From Oscillospiraceae bacterium (GTDB taxonomy: Bacteria > Bacillota > Clostridia > Oscillospirales > Oscillospiraceae): a stretch of DNA of 5,007 bases. The stretch spans positions 1-5,007 of the forward strand of contig CACXCV010000249.1 in assembly GCA_902766215.1 (NCBI GenBank), read 5' to 3'. Shown here piece after piece: positions 1 to 4,694 of the stretch (position 1 is the stretch's first letter; the number at the start of each line of letters is the position of its first letter). The notes below the pieces were generated by a model, which searched no databases, had not been told where the DNA came from, and saw only the letters and a list, made by a program, of their open reading frames with translations. A program made the translations under genes and the position numbers.

Positions 1-1072
1 CGGCTGCGATCTCTGACCCGTCGCGGTCGAAGACCTCTTTCAGCTTGCGCCTGGCATGCGCCCAGCAGTGGGCCACCCGAACAGGGGCGCCGCCCTTGCG
101 CGAGGGTTTGGTCAGACGGTTATAGCCGGTGTAGCCATCGACTTGCAGAATGCCGTCGAAGCCGGTCAGGAAGGTTTCGGCATTCTCCCCCGCACGGCCG
201 GGGGCGTAGAAGTAGACCACCCCCGGCGGGTCCTCGCCACCCCAGGGCCGGTCATCCCGGGCCAGTGCCCAGAGATATCCGGTCTTTGTCGTTCCGCGCC
301 CCGGGTCCAGCACCGGGGCGGTGGTTTCATCCATGAACAGCTTGCCGGATCGCTTCAGATGCTCGGCCAGCCGATCCACCACCGGCTTCAAATGGAATGC
401 CGCTTTGCCGACCCAATCGGCCAGAACAGCGCGGTGTAGGTCAAGGCCGGCCCGCGCCAGGATCTGGCTTTGGCGGTATAGCGGCAGATGGTCCGCATAC
501 TTGCTGACCAGCACATGGGCGAGGGTCGCCTCGGTCGGCAGACCACCCATGATCAGATGCGGGCGCGTAGGCGCTTGAGTTACCCCATCGGTGCAGGACC
601 GGCAGGCATATTTGGGGCGCACGGTGACAATGACCCGCAGCTGCGCCGGCACGATGTCCAGCCGCTCCGTGCGATCTTCACCGATCCTGTGCATGATGCC
701 GCAGCCGCAGGGGCAGATCAGGCTGTCGGGCTCGATGACTTCCTCGATGCGGGGCAGCGTGGCCGGAAGGTTGCCGATGGTGCGCTTCGGTGCAGGTCTG
801 GTTGCTCCATCGCCTGCTTTGGCCGCGCGCTTTTCCTTTTCCGCCTCGACCTCGGCCAGTGCGATGGAGAGATCTTCGAACGCCAGCTGCCGCTCGTCCT
901 CGGTCAGCTTTTCCGATCGCTTGCCGTGCAGGGCATGATTCAGTTCCGCAATCAGATGCTCTTGCCGCCGGGTGATTTCCGTCAGCGCAGCCACCCGTTC
1001 CATCAATGCCAGAACTGCCGTGCGTTGCGCGGCCGGGATAGCGGACAGATCAAGAGCGGGGACGGCCTGCAT
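1..1072 (-). CDS. tnpC: IS66 transposase TnpC, N-terminal 357 residues (3' end outside window)
   Basis: DDE transposase of the IS66 family, which cuts and joins the element's ends. Residues about 20-85 are rich in charged and leucine residues and include HALHGKRSEKL, the usual leucine-zipper-like N-terminal region. Cysteines 120, 122, 124, 157 and 160 fit the zinc-binding segment (CPCGCG followed by CRSC). The catalytic core starts around residue 180. D248 in MDETTAP and D312 in VDGYTGY are the likely first two acidic residues, and HCWAHARRK lies at 335-343. The third acidic residue would be beyond the edge. The start at 1072 is the first ATG after an in-frame TAG 9 nt upstream; the ribosome site there is weak, suggesting dependence on upstream translation. 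It follows tnpB by 54 nt. No stop or frameshift is visible. Confidence 0.95.
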   Translation of the reverse strand, partial: MQAVPALDLSAIPAAQRTAVLALMERVAALTEITRRQEHLIAELNHALHGKRSEKLTEDERQLAFEDLSIALAEVEAEKEKRAAKAGDGATRPAPKRTIGNLPATLPRIEEVIEPDSLICPCGCGIMHRIGEDRTERLDIVPAQLRVIVTVRPKYACRSCTDGVTQAPTRPHLIMGGLPTEATLAHVLVSKYADHLPLYRQSQILARAGLDLHRAVLADWVGKAAFHLKPVVDRLAEHLKRSGKLFMDETTAPVLDPGRGTTKTGYLWALARDDRPWGGEDPPGVVYFYAPGRAGENAETFLTGFDGILQVDGYTGYNRLTKPSRKGGAPVRVAHCWAHARRKLKEVFDRDGSEIAA

Positions 1073-1126
1073 GGCCTGACGCTATCATCAAACCCCAGCA
1101 AAAGCACGTAAAACCAGCCGCTTGAT

Positions 1127-1480
1127 TCACTCTGCCGCAGCCGGCGGGCGCACCTCCAGCGCCTTGACCTTGCGCCAGTCCAGCCCGGCAAACAGCGCCT
1201 CGAACTGCGCATGGTTCAGCGCCATCACCCCGTCCTTGATCGCGGGCCAGGTGAAGGTCGTGTCCTCGAGCCGCTTGTAGGCCATCACGAGGCCAGTGCC
1301 GTCCCAATACAGAAGCTTCAGCCTGTCCGCCCGACGCGAACGGAACACAAACACCGTGCCGGTGAACGGGTCCTTGCGCAGCACCGATGCGACCTGCGCC
1401 GCCAAACCGTCATGCCCCTTCCTGAAGTCGACCGGCCTGGTCGCAACCATGATCCGCACCCGGTTCGACGGGAATATCAT
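1127..1480 (-). CDS. tnpB: IS66 accessory protein TnpB
   Basis: Small accessory protein of IS66 elements (117 residues, the usual family length), required with TnpA for transposition; its biochemical role is not settled. The diagnostic blocks are all present: RPVDFRKGHDGLAAQV at 15-30, DPFTGTVFVFRSRRADRLKLL at 37-57, YWDGTGL at 58-64 and RLEDTTFTWP at 70-79. The start overlaps the tnpA stop as ATGA, and no clear Shine-Dalgarno precedes it, so translation is probably coupled to tnpA. No damage is seen. Confidence 0.95.
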   Translation of the reverse strand: MIFPSNRVRIMVATRPVDFRKGHDGLAAQVASVLRKDPFTGTVFVFRSRRADRLKLLYWDGTGLVMAYKRLEDTTFTWPAIKDGVMALNHAQFEALFAGLDWRKVKALEVRPPAAAE

Positions 1481-1866
1481 GAACTGGTCGCCAAAGCATG
1501 CACGACCGAGGCAATCCGATCCGCCGTGGCCCCGGCTTCCAGACGGATCACCACAGTGCCGACGATAATCTCGGGCCGAACCCCGGCGCCCGCGTCTTCA
1601 CCCCGGGTTCCATCAACCGGACCGACCATCAGCGCCGCGAACTCCACCGGGCCCTCCGGCGCAGGCAGCACCAGACGCCCTTTCCGCGCCAGCGTCCGCC
1701 ACGACGAGACATGGTTCGCGCACACCCCGTGCCGTCGCGCCACCTCGTTCACCGTTGCACCAGGCATCAGCGTTTCCGCCACAACCCGTGCCTTCACCTC
1801 ATCTGGCCACTTCCGGTTCCGGCGGCTTCGGCCACCAACCGGGAGAACCTCCAATGCAGCCTCCAT
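1477..1866 (-). CDS. tnpA: IS66 helix-turn-helix protein TnpA
   Basis: First gene of the IS66 operon, 129 residues. Residues about 19-60 form a transposase-type helix-turn-helix (KWPDEVKARVVAETL, then TVNEVARRHGVCANHVSSW), the DNA-binding part typical of IS66 TnpA and related to the IS3/IS911 OrfA fold. The C-terminal half includes VEFAALMVGP and a hydrophobic IIVGTVVIRLEAGATADRIASVV block, also usual for the family. The ATG at 1866 is preceded by GGAG with a 7-nt gap, a good ribosome site. The stop overlaps the tnpB start. The protein probably recognises the element's ends; a part in autoregulation is inference from the inverted repeat in its promoter. Confidence 0.9.
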   Translation of the reverse strand: MEAALEVLPVGGRSRRNRKWPDEVKARVVAETLMPGATVNEVARRHGVCANHVSSWRTLARKGRLVLPAPEGPVEFAALMVGPVDGTRGEDAGAGVRPEIIVGTVVIRLEAGATADRIASVVHALATSS

Positions 1867-1881
1867 GGTGAAACTCCGTCC

Positions 1882-1912
1882 TGATCATCACTAATATCCA
1901 ATGCGATGATCA
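1882..1912. repeat. Perfect 8-bp inverted repeat flanking the tnpA -10 box
   Basis: TGATCATC (1882-1889) and GATGATCA (1905-1912) are exact reverse complements, 15 nt apart. The -10 box lies between them, and the right arm abuts the -35 box. The position suits an operator, perhaps for TnpA, or a hairpin in read-through RNA that limits transposase expression from outside promoters. Both functions are inference. Confidence 0.6.
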
Positions 1913-1918
1913 AGCCAA
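1891..1918 (-). promoter_or_regulatory. Candidate promoter of the IS66 operon
   Basis: On the minus strand, TTGGCT (1913-1918) and TATTAG (1891-1896) are separated by 16 nt. Each matches the sigma-70 consensus at four of six positions. They lie inside the IS end, upstream of the tnpA ribosome site, with initiation expected near 1884. The call is by inspection only. Confidence 0.45.
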
Positions 1919-1926
1919 AGGCTGGA

Positions 1927-1950
1927 AGGTGAGGTCCAGGAGCCGCTTAC
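1927..1950 (-). repeat. IS66 terminal inverted repeat (tnpA side)
   Basis: Read on the minus strand from 1950 the sequence starts GTAAGCGGCTCCTGGACCTC and continues CACC. GTAAGCG at the tip followed by a CTCACC block is the usual form of IS66 ends. The inner limit is approximate because the matching end is not in the window. Confidence 0.75.
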
Positions 1951-1977
1951 TGTTGTTTCGAGATCGTAAAAGGCAAA

Positions 1978-2005
1978 TGTCATGAGCGCAGCTTAGCGCG
2001 TGACA
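1978..2005 (-). terminator. Hairpin, possible terminator of the parD-parE-413-aa operon
   Basis: On the minus strand TGTCA-C-GCGC, a 6-nt loop TAAGCT and GCGC-TCA-TGACA form a nine-pair stem with unequal internal bulges, followed by TTTGCCTTTT. It lies about 75 nt beyond the stop of the 413-aa gene, where a terminator would be expected. The interrupted T run and the bulge make it a weak example. The same bases may instead be subterminal sequence of a transposon (see the repeat at 2024-2061). Confidence 0.35.
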
Positions 2006-2023
2006 CTGAATCCGTCATCTTCC

Positions 2024-2061
2024 AATGACAGATTTCGAGCGCTGCCACCGTTGCTGTCATT
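2024..2061. repeat. Inverted repeat AATGACAG/CTGTCATT, possible Tn402-like transposon end
   Basis: AATGACAG (2024-2031) and CTGTCATT (2054-2061) are perfect reverse complements 22 nt apart. Read leftward from 2030, the minus strand gives TGTCATTGGAAGATGACGG and continues ATTCAGTG. From memory this matches the terminal repeat of Tn402/class 1 integron elements at about 20 of 27 positions without gaps. Read rightward from 2055, only the first eight bases fit. No TniA-type transposase is in the window. A simple palindrome in an intergenic spacer is the alternative. Confidence 0.4.
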
Positions 2062-2078
2062 TCACCACAAGGCACGAT

Positions 2079-3320
2079 TCAAGCGTTACCCCTTTCGATA
2101 TGTGCAAGTCTGGATTTCAGCTGCGCTGACATGATCCTGTCAGTGGCAGTATTGGCAGCCAGCCTGTGGAGTTCGTGCAGCACCCGCTCCCCTTGCCCGA
2201 TCCGCGCCGCGGCGGCCATGACATGGGTGACGGCCTCGTCAATATCATACGGGTTAGGTTCGTACCCGCGCCCCGCCAGCAGATGACCAATCGCATGCAA
2301 GCCGACCTGCGCGGCAAAAGCTGGCTCCGAGACAACGAAATCCCGCGCTGCGCGAATGAGTGTCGCGGGCGCTGCACCCGGCTGCGCAGCGCAATCGAGT
2401 GCGATGTCGAAATACTTCGCGGTTTTGGCGGCAGCAAACCACTTGCCCTTCGAGCCCTGCGTTTCGATCAGATCCTCGAGGATCCTTCGCGCATCGAGAT
2501 CAGGATAGCGCTTCACCAAATCGCGCCACATCGCGAGATAGGTATTGCCCGAGACCGATGGCAGGCCGAAGCGGCGATAGGCTTCTTCCTCGCGCCCCTG
2601 TGCAACCATAATGCGCTCACAGAACTGCGCGATGTCCTGATAGCCCCACGGGCGGCGGTCACCCTGCAGCAGGGCTTCCGCATAGGCGAGGGCGTCGTCT
2701 TCGCGCCCCTGACGCAGCAGCGCCTCGGCACCGAACTTCTCGTCGAACCACAGGTGCGTCTTTTTGCACGCAAGAAGCGCCAGCAACTTGTCATGACGCC
2801 CCGCCTCCAAAAGGCAGGACAGCGTCAGCGAGGCTGTTGGGACATGAATGAAACGCTCGTGATCGGACCAGGCAGCCTCGATCATGTCGAGGTCCCTGTC
2901 GGCGTGCAGGTTCATCAGGGCGGGATATGCCGCGATCTGCCCGAAGCAATGCGCGATCGGCGCGAGATAATCCACACCGTCATCCTCGATCGCTTCGCGG
3001 ATCTGCTCCAGCCATTTCGCGCGGGTCTTCTCGTCCGCGGGTGCCTCGATCAGGACCGGCAGCAACTCCTCCAGTGTCCGACGCACGGCATTGCCAAGCG
3101 CGCCCGAGGAGGTGTCGATATGCTCGAAGGCGGGCCAGATACGCTGGGCGAGCGCGATGACACCTTCAGCGGCTGTTACAGGATCGACGCGCGCAACGGC
3201 CCGGATCTCTGAGCTGGCCGATTTCAATCGCTCGATGGCCTTGGCGGATGACTTCCAGCTATAGGCGCCCGCACGCATGCCGGGCTTGAACGCCCATTTA
3301 TGTGCTGGTGTCTTTGCCAT
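2079..3320 (-). CDS. Uncharacterised alpha-helical repeat-like protein, 413 residues
   Basis: I cannot assign a function. The sequence resembles a family of uncharacterised proteobacterial proteins known to me by two landmarks. One is an N-terminal WAFKPGMRAGAYSWKSS block (9-25) followed by SEIRAVARVDPVTAAEGVIAL and EHIDTSSGALGNAV (about 37-79). The other is a C-terminal KGKWFAAAKTA...LIRAARDFVVSEPAFA block (about 291-336). Between them are helix pairs of TPR-like character, such as LEAGRHDKLLALL, LLRQGREDDALAYAEALL and VAQGREEEAYRRFGL, suggesting a solenoid scaffold. There is no signal peptide or membrane segment, so it is probably cytoplasmic. It begins 3 nt after the parE stop and is very likely co-transcribed with parDE. 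The ribosome site is poorly spaced (GGGG abuts the ATG, GGGGG lies farther back), so coupling to parE is likely. The frame is intact. A long plus-strand ORF over it is a shadow. Confidence 0.85.
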   Translation of the reverse strand: MAKTPAHKWAFKPGMRAGAYSWKSSAKAIERLKSASSEIRAVARVDPVTAAEGVIALAQRIWPAFEHIDTSSGALGNAVRRTLEELLPVLIEAPADEKTRAKWLEQIREAIEDDGVDYLAPIAHCFGQIAAYPALMNLHADRDLDMIEAAWSDHERFIHVPTASLTLSCLLEAGRHDKLLALLACKKTHLWFDEKFGAEALLRQGREDDALAYAEALLQGDRRPWGYQDIAQFCERIMVAQGREEEAYRRFGLPSVSGNTYLAMWRDLVKRYPDLDARRILEDLIETQGSKGKWFAAAKTAKYFDIALDCAAQPGAAPATLIRAARDFVVSEPAFAAQVGLHAIGHLLAGRGYEPNPYDIDEAVTHVMAAAARIGQGERVLHELHRLAANTATDRIMSAQLKSRLAHIERGNA

Positions 3321-3323
3321 CCC

Positions 3324-3641
3324 CTAAAGCCCCCGCACTGTGCTGCGCGCGATCCAGTCCGACCCCGCATAGCTGATGACATGCACCAAAACCTCGCGTG
3401 CGGCCTCGTTGACAGTAAATGCAATGACTGCCTTGCGTCCTGCCGGAATAGCGCGAAGACCCGGAGCGATTTCCGAGCGGACACTGCCTTTGAAGGGTGT
3501 CTCTGCCAGACTAGAAATCACGGCTTCGATCTCGGAAAGCCGCCGTTCGGCTGCCTGCGGCCCCGCGTAATTGGCGATCAGCTCTGCGATCGACGTCAGG
3601 TCATCTACCACAGCCGGGTGAAACCGGATGCGATATGTCAT
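3324..3641 (-). CDS. parE: ParE/RelE-family toxin of a type II toxin-antitoxin pair
   Basis: A 105-residue protein with the ParE/RelE-superfamily pattern. The N-terminal strand is TYRIRFHPAVVDDL (2-15). A helical stretch with IAELIANYAGPQAAERRL and IEAVISSLAETPFKGSVRSE covers 18-57. GLRAIPAGRKAVIAFTV (61-77) and VLVHVISYAGSDW (84-96) supply the C-terminal strands. Relatives act on DNA gyrase (ParE) or cleave mRNA at the ribosome (RelE). The ParD-type partner favours the ParE branch, but the target cannot be read from sequence. It overlaps parD by ATGA and is followed 3 nt later by the 413-aa gene. Length is normal and the frame is intact, so the toxin is probably functional. Confidence 0.9.
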   Translation of the reverse strand: MTYRIRFHPAVVDDLTSIAELIANYAGPQAAERRLSEIEAVISSLAETPFKGSVRSEIAPGLRAIPAGRKAVIAFTVNEAAREVLVHVISYAGSDWIARSTVRGL

Positions 3642-3907
3642 CCCTGTCGCGCGACGCCGATACTGGCGCGAGCCGCTGCGAATGCAGCCTCGGGCTCAAC
3701 ATAGTCCGAGTGTGGAGTACGCATCCGTGCGCGGATTTCTTCGGCCATCGCATCCAAGGCGATCGCGCGCTCTTCTTCATCCCGGATCATCTGCTCAAGC
3801 GCCGCCGCCACAGCCGCGCTTTGCGAGGCGAAGACGCCCTCGCCGACCTTGTCAGTCAAGAAGCGATGATGCCTATCTGTGAAGCTGAGCGTGGTTTTGA
3901 CTGTCAT
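3638..3907 (-). CDS. parD: ParD-family ribbon-helix-helix antitoxin
   Basis: An 89-residue antitoxin. The N-terminal MTVKTTLSFTDRHHRFLTDKV forms the DNA-binding strand and first helix. VFASQSAAVAAALEQMIRDEEER (25-47) is the family's S-x-AxxAALxxLxxxEE helix, and the charged C-terminal tail is the usual toxin-neutralising part. A longer frame extends upstream to 3997, but the ATG at 3907 is chosen because GGAG lies about 9 nt before it and the protein then starts at the conserved position. Translation from upstream would also run across the promoter and operator. It probably represses its own operon through the palindrome at 3917-3931, with ParE as corepressor, as is known for related pairs. 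Confidence 0.92.
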   Translation of the reverse strand: MTVKTTLSFTDRHHRFLTDKVGEGVFASQSAAVAAALEQMIRDEEERAIALDAMAEEIRARMRTPHSDYVEPEAAFAAARASIGVARQG

Positions 3908-3916
3908 GATGAGACT

Positions 3917-3931
3917 CCAAGTATGACTTGG
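3917..3931. promoter_or_regulatory. Candidate ParD operator palindrome
   Basis: CCAAGT-ATG-ACTTGG is a perfect palindrome with 6-bp arms. It lies between the -10 box and the parD ribosome site, covering the expected transcription start. Ribbon-helix-helix antitoxins bind short palindromes of this kind. Binding by this ParD is inferred from position. Confidence 0.7.
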
Positions 3932-3932
3932 T

Positions 3933-3961
3933 AATCTACACGCCGTGCGGATCTGTGACAA
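3933..3961 (-). promoter_or_regulatory. Sigma-70-type promoter of the parD-parE-413-aa operon
   Basis: On the minus strand TTGTCA (3956-3961; five of six consensus positions) and TAGATT (3933-3938; four of six) are exactly 17 nt apart. Initiation would fall near 3926, within the 3917-3931 palindrome. The -10 box coincides with the stop codon of the small ORF at 3936-4046. Confidence 0.65.
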
Positions 3962-4046
3962 GGCGTATGAAGTCCGCTTTCGGTACGAAAGCAGCATCGC
4001 GGTTTTTTGCGAGGCTCAGCTTGACATTCCCAAGTCGGATGATCAT
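3936..4046 (-). CDS. Possible small ORF, 36 residues, upstream of parD
   Basis: I do not recognise this product. It would read MIIRLGNVKLSLAKN and end FIRLVTDPHGV, with mixed hydrophobic and basic residues and no membrane segment. In favour: a strong ribosome site, GGAG with a 5-nt gap before the ATG, and a plausible codon pattern. Against: it is short, it lies antisense to the promoter of the plus-strand unit, and it carries two hairpins (3976-3992 and around 3993-4016). Its stop overlaps the parD -10 box. It could be a leader peptide, a gene remnant or chance. Confidence 0.3.
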   Translation of the reverse strand: MIIRLGNVKLSLAKNRDAAFVPKADFIRLVTDPHGV

Positions 4047-4049
4047 CTT
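4021..4049 (+). promoter_or_regulatory. Candidate promoter of the leader-DUF3293-metK unit
   Basis: A perfect TTGACA (4021-4026) is followed after 17 nt by CATCTT (4044-4049), a weak -10 box with three of six matches. Weak -10 boxes are common in high-GC alphaproteobacteria. Initiation near 4056 would put the RNA start just before the first helix of the structured leader, which supports the call. Confidence 0.5.
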
Positions 4050-4065
4050 CTCTCCAGCATCTTGA

Positions 4066-4169
4066 GTGGGGCTGACGCCCACGCCAACCTGCCGTGACCC
4101 GGCAAGGTGGTTCCCGAGAGGGGATGCGGCCACGGTGGCAACCAATGGGTCGTAGCGTATCGTCAGCCC
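4066..4169 (+). ncRNA. Structured 5' leader RNA, candidate riboswitch or attenuator of unrecognised class
   Basis: Hand folding gives several consistent helices. GUGGG/CCCAC (4066-4070/4078-4082) closes a 7-nt loop GCUGACG, and that whole loop is complementary to CGUCAGC at 4161-4167. The alternative is a 9-bp helix GGGCUGACG/CGUCAGCCC (4069-4077/4161-4169) that closes the domain. ACCUGCCG (4087-4094) pairs with 4100-4108 around one bulged A. Its loop side GACCC (4096-4100) is complementary to GGGUC (4147-4151), a possible pseudoknot. GGUU/AACC (4109-4112/4140-4143) encloses CCC-GAGA-GGG (4113-4122) and a GCC/GGC hairpin (4129-4139). The 3' strand of the closing helix runs into the 5' arm of the terminator hairpin. 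I tried to match SAM-I, SAM-II, SAM-IV, SAM/SAH, SAH and cobalamin patterns from memory, and none fits. The metK downstream makes SAM or a related metabolite a natural ligand guess. An independent small RNA with its own terminator is the alternative. Confidence 0.5.
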
Positions 4170-4197
4170 TCCTCGTGAAGACGAAGGAGGGTTTTTT
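4165..4197 (+). terminator. Intrinsic terminator/attenuator hairpin before the DUF3293 gene
   Basis: CCCTCCT-CGT (4167-4176), loop GAAG and ACG-A-AGGAGGG (4181-4191) form a ten-pair stem with one bulged A, followed directly by six T (4192-4197). A4165 and G4166 can extend the stem by pairing with T4193 and T4192. Its 5' arm overlaps the 3' strand of the leader's closing helix, so the two compete. The position just before a start codon suggests attenuation rather than end-of-gene termination. Confidence 0.8.
4184..4191 (+). promoter_or_regulatory. Shine-Dalgarno sequence buried in the terminator stem
   Basis: AAGGAGGG is a near-perfect ribosome site placed 8 nt before TTG 4199 and 5 nt before TTG 4196. 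Most of it is the 3' arm of the terminator hairpin, so the hairpin would also block translation. It is the reason for choosing the TTG start of the DUF3293 gene. Confidence 0.7.
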
Positions 4198-4198
4198 G

Positions 4199-4609
4199 TT
4201 GGCCGAGCAACTTGTTCAGGCATATCGCGCAACGGATTATCAAGTCCACGCGACAGAGCCTTTCGCGCTGCGTATCGGCAGTACTTCCGCTGCATGCGAC
4301 GCCCTCCTGGACACACATGGCGCCGCAACGGCCGCTTATCTGACGGCGTGGAACCCTTACAGCAAGCCCCTGCCTGATGCGGCAAATGCGGAAGCGCAAG
4401 CTAAGCTTGCCGCAGAGCTAAGCTATGTCAGCGTCTCCGTTCTTTCGGGCGAAGGCGTAGGCGAAACTGGCGACTGGCCGCCTGAACCGAGCCTGGTTGC
4501 CTTGGGCATCAGCAGAGAAAGCGCAACCAGCCTCGCGGAGAAATATGATCAGAATTCGTTCGTCTGGATCGAGCGCGGAAACGCTGCAGAGCTGGTGCTC
4601 TGCCAATAA
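4199..4609 (+). CDS. DUF3293-family protein, function unknown
   Basis: With a TTG start at 4199 the protein has 136 residues, close to the family's usual size. DUF3293 landmarks as I know them are AYRATDYQV (8-16), FALRIG (22-27), AAYLTAWNPYS (45-55), LSGEGVGETGDWPPEPSLVALGI (82-104) and YDQNSFVWIERGNAAELVL (116-134). No function is established for the family to my knowledge. There is no signal peptide or membrane segment. An upstream ATG at 4094 is open in frame, but using it would translate through the leader helices and terminator and add 35 residues unlike the family. TTG 4199 has AAGGAGG at a good distance; TTG 4196 is the alternative. The gene is followed 85 nt later by metK on the same strand with no clear terminator between, so both probably share the leader. 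Confidence 0.82.
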   Translation: MAEQLVQAYRATDYQVHATEPFALRIGSTSAACDALLDTHGAATAAYLTAWNPYSKPLPDAANAEAQAKLAAELSYVSVSVLSGEGVGETGDWPPEPSLVALGISRESATSLAEKYDQNSFVWIERGNAAELVLCQ

Positions 4610-4694
4610 CAGCAAAAGTCTACCAGCGGCATTTGATGATCAGCTTGTGCGCCGCGGCACCCTGCCAAAAGCACTAAAGAGAGGACACACAACA

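Larger units (their letters stand above)
1..1950 (-). mobile_element. IS66-family insertion sequence, 5' portion (left part outside window)
   Basis: Three minus-strand genes in the order tnpA, tnpB, tnpC match the standard IS66 layout. The outer boundary is set by a terminal sequence read on the minus strand from 1950 that begins GTAAGCGGCTCCTGG, which is the IS66-type end as I know it. The element runs off the left edge inside tnpC, so the other end and the 8-bp target duplication typical of the family cannot be checked. The bases just outside the visible end, 1951-1958, read TGTTGTTT. All three frames are intact within the window, so the element could be active. IS66 elements transpose by a DDE mechanism and need the accessory products as well as TnpC. 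Confidence 0.93.

Noticed and set aside
56..1111. Overlapping plus-strand ORFs in the left part
   Set aside because: All are antisense to tnpC, which is open from 1072 to the window edge with transposase motifs throughout.
1211..1894. Plus-strand ORF of 227 codons across tnpA and tnpB
   Set aside because: It is antisense to two clear IS66 genes and has low-complexity, high-GC composition typical of shadow frames.
2166..3212. Long plus-strand ORF of 348 codons
   Set aside because: It lies opposite the 413-aa gene. Its product is rich in arginine and proline with no recognisable domain, while the minus-strand frame has family landmarks, an operon position and a matching start.
3976..4016. Hairpin GCTTTCG-GTA-CGAAAGC followed by a six-T run at 4003-4008, as a plus-strand terminator
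   Set aside because: The T run is separated from the stem by about 10 nt, sits in the loop of a second hairpin (TCGC/GCGA), and no plus-strand gene lies upstream to terminate.
4094..4198. ATG 4094 as the start of the DUF3293 protein
   Set aside because: It adds 35 residues unlike the family, passes through the terminator stem, and lacks the spacing to a strong Shine-Dalgarno that TTG 4199 has.
3936..4385. 149-codon minus-strand ORF
   Set aside because: Its upstream two-thirds run antisense through the leader, terminator and DUF3293 gene. Only the last 36 codons have a ribosome site and are listed separately at low confidence.
4610..4694. SAM-II or SAM/SAH riboswitch directly before metK
   Set aside because: Such elements are common before metK in alphaproteobacteria, but the consensus stem and GCUAAA or GUCAC/GUGAC patterns were not found. 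Only a short GTGC/GCAC hairpin is present.
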